A stretch of DNA of 64,000 bases, taken from contig PDUO01000015.1 in the NCBI GenBank assembly GCA_003008705.1, positions 501,290-565,289 on the forward strand, given 5' to 3'. Under the pieces are notes generated by a model. The model made no database searches, was not told the origin of the DNA, and saw only the letters and a program-made list of their open reading frames with translations. Below, piece after piece: positions 11,822-23,475 of the stretch; position 1 is the first letter of the stretch; each line of letters opens with the position of its first letter. The stretch is from Pezicula radicicola. Its lineage: Eukaryota; Ascomycota; Leotiomycetes; Helotiales; Dermateaceae. The translations under genes and the position numbers were made by a program.

Positions 11822-13222
11822 TCAAGCCATCACCTGCTTCATCGTCTTCCATATCCAGCCCCATCCACCAAAGACAGCTGTGACACCAGTACACAGAATC
11901 ATTGGTCCATACCTCGTCTCATAACCCCACTTACCACTGGTCTCCCACGCCTCGCTCAAAAGCGCAGCACTAGCCGGACCACTCAGAACAAATCCCAATC
12001 CCCTCCCTCCTAGCAACAAGCCCATAATAAGCCCCGTGTCAACACCCTCATCCTCGCTTCGCATCTCATTCAAAATCCCAGACCACGTAGAACTGAATCC
12101 ACCTGCGAAGAACCCGTAGAAGATGGTGAATACGACGAGCAGAGCAAGATGGGCGGAGAAACCCCAGAAGAGAAAGACAGCTAATGTAGAACCGAGTGAA
12201 GATATTAAAATAACATCTGTAGGAGCGAGACGGTCACCGAGGAGACCCATTATAAGACCACCAGGGACAGCGGTTATTGAGAATACCGCGAGGAGAAGGG
12301 CACCTGTAGCACTGGAGAGGCCGAGGGAGTGTGCGTAGGATGCCAAGTATGTCTGAGGGAGGAGGTAGCCGAAGGACTGAACAATACTCCCGAATTGGTG
12401 CATCCAGAACGTAGTGTGCTTGAGGAAGCTCCAGGAAAGTGGTCGAGGGTTTCGGCTTGGTGATGCGGAGAGAGGAACCCGGGGTTTGAGGAAGAAGAGG
12501 AGCGGTGCTGTGATGATTGTAAGAGTGACGGCCCATGCTTGAAGTGTGACTTTTGGCCCGAAGCGTGTGAGTAGCCCATCCATGATGAAGGGAAATACTA
12601 CTCCTGCTGCAGCTTTTCCCGCCCACATTGTGCCGTACGCCATACCTTTGCGTGCTACAAACCATTCATCGAGGTAGAGCGTGGTAGGGCTGAAAAGAAG
12701 TCCACTTCCAATAGCACACAGGACTCCTTGAGAAGCGATTAGTTGCCATACTTTGGTAGCATAGGCTGAAAGTAGAAGGCTTCCAATCGTAATTACAAGC
12801 CCCAGTGGTCCACAGTATGGGCGAAAATGTGGGTAGCGAGTGAGGAGAGTGAAAGTAGCTGGCATCATCAGATACATTAGGCCCGATAGAGTAGTTCCAA
12901 CGGATGCAATTGCGCCTGATTTTCCTTCGAAGTTGTGGGTGGTGTAGTACTCTTGGAAAACGCCAAATGCCAATGAATAGCCTAAAACTTGGTAAGTCGA
13001 GGAAAGATCAGATCCGTCTCAATTCTTACCCCATACAGGAGCTTGAATCAAGGTGCATCCTGCTAGGACTAAGTAGGCTTGTTTGCCATGATCCGTTGGA
13101 GGTAGAGATCTCGACTCGATCGCTGTAGGAGACTCTGCATGAAGAGAGCCCGCTTCATCTGATATAGGCTCGGGTCTTCTGCTGCTGATACTTTGCAGCT
13201 CCAGCGTATTCGCTGATGACAT
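11822..13222 (-). CDS. MFS transporter, monocarboxylate-transporter (MCT) type
   Basis: Exon 1 13222-13030 and exon 2 12981-11822 encode 450 aa, joined by a 48-nt intron in phase 1. A 45-residue polar N-terminus precedes about 12 hydrophobic segments, beginning at AYLVLAGCTLIQAPVWGYSLAFGVFQEYY. The YSxGVFQxYY element in TM1, a PxTFxLLxRYPHFRP loop, and the GPLG and LYLDEWFxxRKGxAYG segments match the fungal monocarboxylate permease-like branch of the major facilitator superfamily. Such proteins sit in the plasma or vacuolar membrane; most fungal members have unproven substrates, and only some carry monocarboxylates or riboflavin. Divergent from the Y14 gene with 760 bases between. Confidence 0.85.
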
Positions 13223-13982
13223 TCTGAATAAATTGTTTCTACAATTCAATTGAAGAGGACAGAAAACTTGAGAAGTAATATTTATGGAAGGGAACTCAAG
13301 ATTAAGGGACGCGAACTCGCGAACTCGCTCTTCTTATATATCCAAGCCTCACCTAACATTGACATCGCCCGGCTTTGAATTTTGCAGTTTATTCAGGGTT
13401 CTTCATGCTGTTCGACAACAACACCAATGAGATGCTGGTGATGCAGAACTATCTCCCGACATCGCCGGTGCCTTATGCCCTTCCATCCGAAAGAGGAAGC
13501 TATTTCTTACACCGTTTGCTGCCATTTCCACGGACCAACAGGACGTGCACTACAAATTACATATATATTTTGGAGGCGAAATCCTCGGGGTGTCGAATCC
13601 CTGTACAAAATGGCAGGAAACGGTGTAAGGGATAAGCAGAGATAAATACTTTGCACAGGGCAATGACAGACCCCAAGAGAGCCTAGGAAGGCTCAGCGGA
13701 AAATTGACGTGGCTAATGTTTCTGATACTGGTAAGGTATGGATGAAAAGAAGAAAAGAGCAAAATGAGAGAATGAGAAGGCTTTGGATCGCATGGCACGT
13801 GATCCAAAATTTTGGCGAGCTTCAAGCAATCTTGTGGACTTAAGAAGGCTACAAGAAATCTCGACCAGCTCTCTCAATTCACTCGCAACGAAAACCTCCC
13901 AAAACTTATCAACGAAGCAGCGACATCCGCATACTCAACCCGCAAACTGTTTGATTTCAGACCATCCTAGCATCCTGCAGAA
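13223..13982. promoter_or_regulatory. Divergent intergenic region between transporter and Y14 genes
   Basis: Carries the promoters of both flanking genes. Upstream of the transporter there is a short direct repeat (GCGAACTCGCGAACTCGC, near 13310). No TATA box or known operator was identified with confidence. Confidence 0.4.
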
Positions 13983-14534
13983 ATGGCTGACACCGAGATG
14001 GAGCTGGATGCGCCCCTCTCCCCGGAGCCCGAATACCCCAAGAACGATGCCAAAAATGCCTCCATGACCACCCACTCCAATGCGACTGCTGTCCGCTCCA
14101 TTGAAGGCTGGATTATCATTGTCACCAACGTCCATGAAGAGGCCAGCGAGGAGGATTTGAACGATACATTTGCGGAGTACGGCGAGATCAAGAATCTTCA
14201 CTTGAACTTGGATCGAAGAACTGGTTACGTTAAGGTGAGCTATATGCCTACGTGATGGCATATCGTGGCATGTCGGAGGGAGCTATAAGGACATAACTGA
14301 TATGATTAGGGCTATGCGTTGATCGAGTACCCAACATTGGACGAGGCTAGAGCTGCGATTGATGGAGCACACAACACGAAGTTGTTGGAGCAGACTATCG
14401 AGGTTGACTTTGCGTTTGTCAGACCACCGCCACAGACAGGAAAGGGACGATCAGGTGGTAGAGCTCCAGCAAAAGGCCGCGCGAGAAGCAGAAGTCGCAG
14501 TCCCGTTGGAAAGGAGGATGACCGTGTTGAATGA
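13983..14534 (+). CDS. RNA-binding protein Y14 (RBM8A), exon junction complex
   Basis: Exons 13983-14234 and 14310-14534 encode 158 aa. A single RRM spans about residues 40-120: [50 protein letters not shown] carries the RNP-type strands in the Y14 pattern (shown here only as a locator, key segments VTNVHEE, RRTGYVKGYALIEY). The C-terminus is an Arg/Ser tail ([12 protein letters not shown]). Y14 forms a dimer with Mago nashi and marks spliced mRNA as part of the exon junction complex, affecting localisation and decay in the nucleus and cytoplasm. Its presence agrees with the intron-rich genes in the window. Length fits the family (about 155-175 aa). Confidence 0.94.
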
Positions 14535-15404
14535 AATAGTTGAGCGATTTCAGGGAAGAGGAGCAGAAACAAGTTATTGGGGATGAAGAACAGAGATCAT
14601 TGATAAGCCGATGTCCTCGAGATTGAGTATATCGGCGATTGTAATTCTGGAATACTGGTATGTTTGGTCCTCAGGATTGTCAAGATCATGCTAACTTTTG
14701 CAAAAGAGCCTCAAAATGAGACATCCGATTTACGCAATCTATGTTGCTAGATGTGGTGACGCTAAGTATCAATTCGTCCATCTAATAGCCCCATGCATTA
14801 ATTAGGGCATGGATGAATTTCCGCGGCACGTCCATTTTCTGTACGTACTTTGGAATTTCCTCATCCTCCCCTCTTGACTGCAACTTGATGAACCTCTTAT
14901 TGGAGCTATCTTATTCCAATGATGACACAATCTTTTACAACTTAATATACAACTTTACTGAATGCATTCTGCATCTTCCTGCTCTTTTTCTCTGAGAAGC
15001 TTTATGTTATATCGCTAACATTGAGATGACAGTATCCACCTCAGACTTTTATGCTCGTAGCCTAAGCTACCATTTTTATAAGACAGGAATGATAGTTTTC
15101 CAATCCGCGGCATATTATTTCAAGTTATTTCGTCATAGGTAAGTATAACACCGACATCTTGACCAAGGACGGCTGATTTTACTAGAGCTGAGAGAGATGA
15201 TGTTCCAGTACACACTAGCAATGACCGACTACAATACTTTCGAGCTACACGTGGTTTTTAAACCCCGCGTTCACTGATCTATTCTGATTCCCTCGACTTC
15301 TCGCGCAACTACTGTTTCTCTCCTGAGTATTTGTGGAGTTGTGTAAGAATTGCTTTATCGAGCTCAAGAACAGTGCCAAAGAGTATTTGACTCCCTTTCT
15401 GACA

Positions 15405-15494
15405 ATGGTAGTGTTTAAAGTTGTTGCACTCGCGGTGGTCCTTCCCACAGCCCATGGAGCTGCGTAGCAACCCGAACAAGGGCTTCATTTTTGG
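15405..15494 (+). pseudogene. Possible relic of a secreted-protein first exon
   Basis: An ATG at 15405 starts a 20-residue frame with signal-peptide character (MVVFKVVALAVVLPTAHGAA). It stops at TAG 15465-15467 and the same frame continues for nine codons to a GGTAAGCTC that could be a donor. A secreted-protein gene broken by one stop codon would look like this. Nothing recognisable follows in the next few hundred bases, so the case is weak and could be chance. Confidence 0.2.
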
Positions 15495-16064
15495 TAAGCT
15501 CTCAAATCAGTTTGCGAGTAAAGGCTCCACACATATTGTCACCAACCATCTCCAAATTTCAAACTAGAACAAGGCACTGGATAGTGTCTCAAGAACGGTG
15601 AAGTACCACCTCTATTACACAATCATTCTAACAGAAAGCTTTGGAGTGGTTACCGCTAGTCCTCTCTTAAGCCGAGCCCCCCCGCAACTGGAGACAATTC
15701 ACACTCGAAGTCTACCGAAGTAGTATTTTTTTAAGTAGTATGGGAATTCTTTATAAAGCATTTTCTGAAGAACCATAGCAGACTGCGGAATAACCTGTCT
15801 CGACGTTCACTTTAATACCTGTCACCTGGTTGGCTGCTGCCATTGTTTAGTTAGTTTATGTTAGAAGAAATCAAAATCCCCATCTAAATTGCGACCTTCT
15901 TCTATACATCCAATGACACAAGTAATGCTTTGTTTTGACCTTCTTTGGCTGGGGCAATAATTGTGGCAATGTTGGCACTGATAATCGCAGTGATGCTGTG
16001 TAGTAATGTCGACCATAGGTGTTAGTGACAAGTCAAAATTAGAAGATGGTAATGAGACATGGGA

Positions 16065-16109
16065 GGATGAGATGTGATAGGATGAGATGTGATAGGATGA
16101 GATGTGATA
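16065..16109. repeat. Tandem repeat, three 15-bp units
   Basis: The unit GGATGAGATGTGATA occurs three times without a mismatch at 16065-16079, 16080-16094 and 16095-16109. It lies 245 bases beyond the 3' end of the tRNA-Leu gene. No function is suggested. Confidence 0.85.
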
Positions 16110-16354
16110 GGGGCAGTGAATGGGACTTTTTTCTTTTGGTTGTATTGAAAACGCCTTTTCTTAAAAATACCTCCTGTGAATGTCTCCTTGCTTGCCCATA
16201 CCCCCAAAAGTGTAGGGGCTCGCTAACACTAGTCAACTCCCTGATCGTACTCGCTTCCATTCAGAGCCCACAATCCAAGTTTTCGAAACATAAAAATGCT
16301 TTCAGAAGATTGGATCTCCCTTTTTATAGGACAAAAATACAAAACAAAAAGTAG

Positions 16355-16458
16355 TGACAACTGTGGGACTCGAACCCACGCTCTTTCGAACCAGTATATC
16401 TAGAAGATAATTTCAAGTGAACCTGAAACTGGCGCCATAACCACTCGGCCAAGTTGCC
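16355..16458 (-). tRNA. tRNA-Leu(CAG) with intron
   Basis: Reading the minus strand, the acceptor stem GGCAACT pairs with AGTTGTC (one G-U pair) and is followed by discriminator A. The D arm is GCC-GAGTGGTTAT-GGC, the anticodon stem CCAGT pairs with ACTGG, and the T arm is GTGGG-TTCGAGT-CCCAC. The loop starts TTCAGG, giving anticodon CAG, and about 25 nt after position 37 are a tRNA intron. Without the intron the molecule is about 79 nt, with an 11-nt variable arm, consistent with a class II tRNA. The anticodon decodes CUG; discriminator A fits leucine identity. Confidence 0.9.
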
Positions 16459-17190
16459 TTCGTTGTTTGATTTGTTGAAACGAATTCTCTTATCTTGATA
16501 CATGTTAACTTTAGAACGTGGGCAGCGAAACTTTCATCACTCCCTAGGTAGAATTGATACCCGGCTGCTCACCAGCTCAAGGTTTATTGGTTTTTGAGTT
16601 GAGATGATGATTTCACAGACAAATTGTACTATAATTGCTATTAAGGTTATTTTTGCCTACTGCACAAGATCAAAACATGATTAGATTCTTTCCATTTCCT
16701 CATCTGAGTTGGTGGGGCTTGTGATGTGTGAGTGGGAGCGGAAAGTCCATCACCTGGTCTCCTCGTCTGTTAGCAATACAGTAGCAATGGCCGGCACTTA
16801 TGCATGTTCAATGCTGACTTAGTTGTCAAAATACCCTCACTTGTACATATCCGTAATTAATCGTCATGAGTCGTGTTCAAGATACCCTGACTATCACGAA
16901 ACCATGCTACCCCGCGGTTCAGGGCTGGTTGGTTGATCGGCTAGCCTAATCTTAGAAGTTGGTGGATGAGGCTTGGAGACTTGAGTGACCACGAGGACGA
17001 CGACGGTCATGTCTTTCCTCGGCCTCAAGTCGCACAGCAATCGCATGACCTTGCACTCTGTTTTATTGCTGTTCACTACCATTGTTACTCACATTGTTTA
17101 GATGTCTTTATCATTCCCTTCTTGACCCATTCCTTTTTCTTTTTCTTTTGCTTTCTGCTTGCGGAACACCCATCTTGCATTTTCAGCACA
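16459..17190. other. Spacer and leader upstream of the GH76 gene
   Basis: AT-rich spacer. The GH76 reading frame stays open upstream to an ATG at 16966, but the 75 extra residues have no domain character. I treat them as 5' leader and start the gene at the ATG that gives a signal peptide. The stretch just before it is strongly T-rich (17124-17160). Confidence 0.45.
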
Positions 17191-19023
17191 ATGTCGACTT
17201 GGGCATTGGGAGACCGGTTGTGCATATGCATGCTCCTTTTCTGCATCATTTCTTATATGCCTTTGGCAATTGGCGCATCTCCGAGCTATCACGTAGCACA
17301 ACAAATTCAGCATGACACCCAGCGTCCACTGTTCCAGAGTCCCAGCAACCAGCACGATGACAGTCACAAGACAGACTTCACCAGCACCCCAAAAGCTCCT
17401 GCGGCGACTAAAGACCCAGATACGCTACCTGCCCTACTAGACGCGCTGGACGTGTTGCAGGAAGACTATTTCGCAGTCTGGGCAGGTCTGTGGCCAACTT
17501 CAATCGATTGGACTTCTGCGGTGATTGGGACCTACCTCTCAGCAACACTCACCACTCTCTCGACCTCCTTCTCCCTCCTGCCGACCTCGTCTGAAGAGCG
17601 ATACCCCTCAAAAGAAAACGAGAACCGAATAAACAAGTACTTCTCCCAACTTGTCGCCTCATATTTCGGCCAAGATTCATTTGGTCTGCGGAATGAAGCT
17701 TACGATGATATGCTATGGGTAGTTCTCGGCTGGCTGGAGAGCATAAAATTTATCAATATCCATTCATCGTTACATTACAAGGTCGTTGAAGGAGATGAAC
17801 CGTGGTACGGCACACAATGGATACCAGCGTTTGCTCACCGCGCAAGGATATTTTGGGACTTGGCTTCTCAAGGATGGGACACATCACTATGTAACGGCGG
17901 TATGATCTGGTCACCATACCTCGCGCCCTACAAGAATGCAATCACGAACGAGCTCTTTATTGCTGCTTCAATAAGCATGTATTTATATTTCCCGGGCGAC
18001 AGCAATTCCTCTCCCTTCGTAGCTTCCAACGATGGAGGAGGAAATGAGCCTCCTGGAGGTCCCACTGGCCCTCAAGATCCAAAATATCTTGCTGCAGCGA
18101 CTGAAGCGTATAAGTGGCTGGTAGATTCGAACATGACTGATGAAAAAGGGCTTTATGTGGACGGATTTCATATCTCGGGCTTGCCAAATCTCCCATACAA
18201 AAACGATACAAATGGCAATACGAAATGTGATGAAAGGAATAATATGGTATATACATACAACCAAGGGGTTCTGCTCACTGGGCAGCGAGGTCTATATGAA
18301 GCAACGGGTGCGCTCTCATATCTGGAAGACGGGCATAAACTCATCCAAGATGTTATTGCAGCAACTGGCTACGATCTCCAACATGACCGAGCATTTGACG
18401 ATGGTACTACTCAGAAGAAAGGAAAGACTTTCCAATTGCCACAATGGTACGGCCTAGGCCGTTCCGGCGTTCTGGAAGAAGCATGTGATGCTACTGGCCT
18501 CTGTTCGCAAGACAGCCAGACCTTCAAGGGCATTTTCTTCCACCATCTTACTTCCTTCTGCTCGCAATTGCCTCCTCATTTTATCAAACCCGGTAAAAAC
18601 TTCAATGGCGGCCAATATCGGCTTGATAAGGATTGGCATGACACTAGGTGTAAGGCATACAAAGGTTGGGTGTTGGGCAACGCCAAGGCCGCTCTTGGTA
18701 CGAAGGACCAAGAAGGCAAATTTGGATTCTGGTGGGGAGCTCCAAAACTACGTACACATCTAGATATAGAAGTTGAGTTACCAGCTGAGGCGGTGGACTA
18801 TAGAAATCTACAGGATCCTTGGAACAAGACCTGGACGGATCAGTATGGGGAAGGTGGTCATTTCAAAAACAGAGACTCATTCAGTGTTTTGAAGGTAGAT
18901 TCAGCCAGTAGTGAGATCAGAGCGAGGGACCTCAACGATCGTGGTCGGGGTCGCACAGTCGAAACTCAGGGAGGTGGTATGAGCGTTCTAAGGGCCGCTT
19001 GGGAGTGGCAGGGACGCATATGA
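17191..19023 (+). CDS. Glycoside hydrolase family 76 protein (alpha-1,6-mannanase-like)
   Basis: Single exon, 610 aa from the ATG at 17191. The N-terminal hydrophobic stretch (CICMLLFCIISYMPLAIGA) is a signal peptide. The GH76 catalytic aspartate pair is seen in YDDMLWVVLGWLE (Asp172-Asp173), with the downstream CNGGMIWSP, NELFIAASISMYLY and YTYNQGVLLTGQRGLYEATG segments typical of the family's alpha/alpha barrel. GH76 enzymes cleave alpha-1,6-mannan, and fungal relatives (Dfg5/Dcw1 and secreted types) act in wall assembly by linking GPI proteins to wall glucan. No C-terminal GPI signal is visible, so this is probably a secreted enzyme. An earlier in-frame ATG at 16966 would add 75 residues; I prefer the later one because it restores a clean signal peptide. 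Confidence 0.85.
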   Translation: MSTWALGDRLCICMLLFCIISYMPLAIGASPSYHVAQQIQHDTQRPLFQSPSNQHDDSHKTDFTSTPKAPAATKDPDTLPALLDALDVLQEDYFAVWAGLWPTSIDWTSAVIGTYLSATLTTLSTSFSLLPTSSEERYPSKENENRINKYFSQLVASYFGQDSFGLRNEAYDDMLWVVLGWLESIKFINIHSSLHYKVVEGDEPWYGTQWIPAFAHRARIFWDLASQGWDTSLCNGGMIWSPYLAPYKNAITNELFIAASISMYLYFPGDSNSSPFVASNDGGGNEPPGGPTGPQDPKYLAAATEAYKWLVDSNMTDEKGLYVDGFHISGLPNLPYKNDTNGNTKCDERNNMVYTYNQGVLLTGQRGLYEATGALSYLEDGHKLIQDVIAATGYDLQHDRAFDDGTTQKKGKTFQLPQWYGLGRSGVLEEACDATGLCSQDSQTFKGIFFHHLTSFCSQLPPHFIKPGKNFNGGQYRLDKDWHDTRCKAYKGWVLGNAKAALGTKDQEGKFGFWWGAPKLRTHLDIEVELPAEAVDYRNLQDPWNKTWTDQYGEGGHFKNRDSFSVLKVDSASSEIRARDLNDRGRGRTVETQGGGMSVLRAAWEWQGRI

Positions 19024-19819
19024 TGTTATATACGAATGAGGACTGTGACTGATAAGCTCAGTGGTGGCATGGTAATGGAGTTTTGATAGGATATAGGAGT
19101 CACAATTTTGTTTTTGGATATGTCCCTTTCACCTGCTTCACCCACCGCCATATTTCAATTGCTCTCTTCCTCATCAATATCCAGTTTGTAGCGCATGACG
19201 TCCTAAAGTTTGGTAGGTCATCAGACTAATCACTAACCCCACACACAGTGATGAATTTCGTTCTTCTATACATATATATGTGACAACGACGCCACGAACA
19301 TTCGCTTGGATACCCTTTTCCCAGAAGCTGCTGGCTTCTCTGGTAGAAATACGCGGGCTTTGCTCGAAGTATCTGGCTGAAAATCCTGAAGTGATTGGCA
19401 CTCAATAAGGTACGACTCTGTTCTCTGACAATTTCCATCTTTGGAGTTCTGCAGACAGTCTATCCAGAACACGATGTTTTGTGCATTGTGCACACAGAGC
19501 TAACTCACATGTGCAGAACAGGAGGTGGAAACGCCTCATCTAAAACACTTCAAGCTCGACGACTTTCTAATCCAAGTCGAAAGCACTCACTGAGGAATAG
19601 TGAAAGGAGATACCTTACCACGAGGCTTTAGCTAGTAAGTTCACCACTCCAAACCAAATTTAGAATGCCTGCTTCTTCCAAGTAAAACTTATACTTTTAT
19701 TCCAAGTCATAATGACACTTAGTTGTTAATACAGTTTTCTCGACATACCGTGCAAGTGTTTTACCGGCGGTAAAGGATTTTGCTAAGACAGTGATGCATA
19801 CAAATTATCTCACAACATC
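19024..19819. other. Intergenic, no gene recognised
   Basis: About 800 bases between GH76 and the E3 ligase gene. Open frames on both strands are short, overlap each other and show no domain. Confidence 0.4.
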
Positions 19820-22805
19820 ATGGAGCAACCACTATGCAAATTAGATGCAAAAGGGTTTTGCCCTCGAAGAGACTCGTGCCACTTCCATCATACATACTCT
19901 TCACAAACAGATCTTAAATCCACGATCCCATGCGACTTTTTTGTGAGAGGCAAATGTCCACAAGGAGAACGTTGCCCATTTTCTCACACACTAGCCTCCA
20001 CTTCTCGAGGAAGTGAGACCACGATGTCGGACAAGGTATGTTCCTTTTCGTCAGATCTAGTGAATACTCGTAGAACTCTAGTATCGAGAGACTTTAGTGT
20101 AAGTTACCTAAGCTGGGTAAAGTACTAAAGTTGAGTCGTGATTCAAATGCAGCATAGCATGTTCTTCTGTTTCACTGTTGAAATAGGTACCCGACGTCTA
20201 ACTCACTGAATTGATCCGAGTAGGACGAATCAAGGCCTCTTGTTCATGATATATCTAGATCTTATTGTTCAACGGAAGAGCTAATCATTCCACTAGGTTT
20301 CTGACACATGTTCACGCGAAGTATGCGGTGCTGTTGCTCGGTTCGGCCCAGGCGCTCAAGTCTCCGAGGTGTTCTTACTCTCAATGTTTACTGCTCTCAA
20401 AATCGGCCATTTACCTCGCAATACCACTCCAGAATCAGTTCTGTCAATCTTGGCTCAGCTAGACTACATCAAGCCGCCGTCAATTGGACCCTTTAGTGTG
20501 GACATCTTCCAACATAATGGACAAACGTCTGCAGAGGTAGCAGTTGAAGATCCCTCCTTTGCAAGCACAGTCTGTTCTTTAATTGCGGAAGACAAAATGA
20601 CAATCCTTGAAGCTGTCCCAACCACTCAGTTCAGTGCATCAGAATCAGTAGCTTGTCGGATCGACTGTCGCACTGTATTATGTTCATGGAAGAATGGTAT
20701 GTTTGACTGGTCGGCTGTACTTTGCTATGGACATAACTATGGTACTGCACTACAAGTTCAAGAGCTATTCAAAAGCGGAGTGTATAAAGTTCTAGGGGAA
20801 AGGGTTGTCTGCAACACGCCGTCCAAATGCCCATTCCCTGCCTCAACCGAGGGCACCGAAGATAAATGGATCATTGTTCTGCGAGGTCTACCGCCGTCTA
20901 TTCATTTGGAAAATATTAGAAATGCAATCCTTCACGAAGAGAATCGACCCCAGTCAACTTATTTGCATAAAATAGCCCAGCATGTAACTGAGCGCATCAC
21001 CCAAAGATTGTTGCAAGACCTACACTTCCCACTTCAGTTATGGAAATTCGGGCCAATCGACCGAACTGTTAAAAAGGAACCCGCCAGTGCATCATTTCGA
21101 TTTGATAATGAATCAAATGCCAAAACTGCAGTAGAAATACTCAATGGCTCGGCGGAATTCAATAGTATTTCTTTCAATATTATTACCACTGCCAGCTTCA
21201 ATATAGGAATTTCCAAATATATTGCCGTTAAAAAGAGGATAGACGCAGAGAAGATTGAATGGGCGAAGAAGGGCCTTTTCTTGAGCGAACAGTATCTTCC
21301 TAGTACAGCGTTCACACATACAACTATTTGTATCGAAGGCACGGAATCTAGGGAGGTTGAAATAGCAAAAAATGCACTGGAGAAGATCCTAGCCGGTATT
21401 GTAGCTATGGATGGTGATATTGCTATCTGGTGTTCTGCGTTTGAGGGTGCGCATATTTATGCTATGCTGAGATGGTTACAGACGAGAGATGGAGTTCTTA
21501 TTGAACTTGATAGAAAGGTGTGCTCATAGTCTCTTTTACTTCAGACACGTCTGCGGCAGACTCTTTCACTGGGCCAGGTCTGAATGGTTGAGTAACTAGT
21601 TACTCAGTTACTGGAACTAGACTCAGTGATGAATTTTGAGATTCGCAAATTCTGAACAATAGCTAACTGAGTCTTCCCACTAGAAATCACAAGTCCGGCT
21701 CTTTGGTCCGCCAGAATGTTGCGATGCTGCCCAACGTACGCTTTGCTGCTACGTCGAATTGAAACAAATACAAGAGTCCGCTCCAATACACGACACTAAA
21801 TCAGTGCAAGAGTTCGATTCAAAACACGCTTTTCGCATTAAGGACAACAAGCAGGCCAACATGCTTGCCGCCCCAAGATTCCTGGATACTCTCTCAGCAG
21901 TTGGATTAGACATAGTTGATGTTGATATGGCTTCACCACCGAACTGGATTAAAGTGATTGGCACAAGCCTTCACTATCGAACTGCGAAGGAAATCTTCGA
22001 CGCAGATTTGCCAGGAGTATATATAATAACAAGCGAGCACGACTGTGTTATCTGTCTCACTGAAGCCGACGATCCAATCCTGACAACATGCAGTCATATA
22101 TACTGCGGCGAATGTTTCGAGAACCAATGCAAAGCCGCCGGATCTGGAAATACAGAGTTTTCAATTAAATGTTATGGAGATGAAGGCAACTGTAACACAG
22201 TCTTCAGTCTAGCCGAACTCCAGAAACATCTCTCACCAACAGTATTTGAAGAAACTCTCCACTCCTCATTCATGAGCTACATTCGACAGCATCCCGACCT
22301 CTTCCACTTCTGTCCAACACCAGACTGCAATCAAATCTATCAAATCGAGCCCGAAAGCAAAACCAAAATCGAAAAAAGATTCCATCATTGCCCTAAATGC
22401 ATCCAACAAATCTGTACATCCTGCCACGCATCCCATCCCACCCAATCTTGTATAGACTATAAATATGCCCTTTCAGGCGGCGATCAAGCATTTGAAAATC
22501 TAAAAGAGAAGTGCGGGTTTAAGGATTGTCCTAACTGTAAGGTTACTATTGATAAGTATATGGGTTGTCTACATGTTGCTTGTTCTTCTTGTAAGATTCA
22601 TTTTTGTTGGAAGTGTTTGAAGAACTTTAAGATGGAGGAGGAGTGTTATAACCATATGAGGAATGAGCATGGGGATGAGGAGGAGGAGGAGGAGGATGAT
22701 GATGACGATGAGGAGGATGATGAAGAAGATGATGAGGAATATGATGAGGAAGATGATGAGGAAGATGATGAGGAATATGATGAGGATGAGGAGGAGGAGG
22801 AGTAG
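19820..22805 (+). CDS. CCCH zinc finger plus RBR-type E3 ubiquitin ligase
   Basis: Exons 19820-20035, 20297-21517 and 21684-22805 encode 852 aa; both joins are phase 0. Two CCCH fingers lie at residues 6-25 and 38-57, each C-x7-C-x5-C-x3-H, suggesting RNA binding. The middle (about 95-480) has weak RRM-like stretches (ALKIGHLPRNTTPESVLSIL, IIVLRGLPPSIHLENIRNAI). A KH-like GPPE segment starts exon 3. The RBR module follows: RING1 from about C600 (CVICL, CSHIYCGEC), an IBR with CPTPDCNQIY and CPKCIQQICTSCH, and RING2 with CPNCKVTIDKYMGCLHVACSSCKIHFCWKC. The Cys in GCLH is the expected thioester cysteine (the family often has GCNH). The last 45 or so residues are almost only Glu, Asp and Tyr. 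This resembles fungal ARI-like ligases; the target is unknown. Confidence 0.85.
22672..22804 (+). repeat. GAT/GAG codon repeat coding the acidic tail
   Basis: Imperfect tandem GATGAG, GAGGAG and GAAGAT units make up the 3' end of the E3 ligase gene and translate to a Glu/Asp run with spaced tyrosines. Such purine-rich repeats change length easily. Confidence 0.8.
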
Positions 22806-23475
22806 GAGGCGGGGGATATCACGTACAGGAATGGAACATTTGTTGTATTGAGGGGATGATTTGGTCTTTGGTTATGGAAATGCCCTTTGAGACCGCTTTG
22901 TCCTCGTCAGTAAGCTCCGTCTTAAAATCCTTTTTAGTGACTAAGGGTTAGATGTAGAGCTCTATCTCCGCTTGTTACAAGCGTTTGAGATTTTCTCGGG
23001 AAGAAAGGCCGTGGTTGAGCACCATGTTTGGAGGACTGTGGTGCTCCCAGGGTCTAATTTGTGGTTGACTAAAAAACGTCTCGTTATTTATTCTATATAG
23101 ATACCTAAACTTCAGTATGGCTAGAAGTACTGTAGTTTATAGAATGTAGAACAACAAAAAAAAATATTAAAACTTGTAGATTTCGAAAATGAATTGACAA
23201 CACGGGATGTAGCTTGTAGTTTCCTTTGCATTTGATGTCTCCTTATCCACTAATAGTTCTAGTCTTCTTTATACAAGACTTTTGAAGACCTACAGATCCT
23301 CGGGACTTATGTGAATAGTAGGTAAATGTTTAGGCAGGCTAAACTCCATATAGAATCTAATATATGCTGCGTTTTTTAAACTTAATTTCAGTACAGCAAC
23401 CTACTAAGCAAGAATTCTTCCTTTTGATACTCATCAACGCTCCAAAGTACTAAAATCCAGCCAACCGTAAATTGA
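22806..23475. other. Intergenic between convergent genes
   Basis: About 670 bases of AT-rich DNA, 3' regions of the E3 ligase and the methyltransferase. No gene recognised. Confidence 0.4.

Larger units (their letters stand above)
14535..16354. other. Gene-poor spacer
   Basis: About 1.8 kb between Y14 and the tRNA gene. It contains a relic of a secreted-protein start near 15405, a three-copy 15-bp repeat near 16065, and otherwise no supported gene. Confidence 0.4.

Noticed and set aside
12123..12338. Open frames opposite the transporter gene
   Set aside because: Antisense shadow of a clear membrane-protein frame, without domain support.
16966..17190. N-terminal extension of the GH76 gene from an ATG at 16966
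   Set aside because: The 75 residues are low-complexity and lack conservation features, while the ATG at 17191 starts directly with a signal peptide typical of the family.
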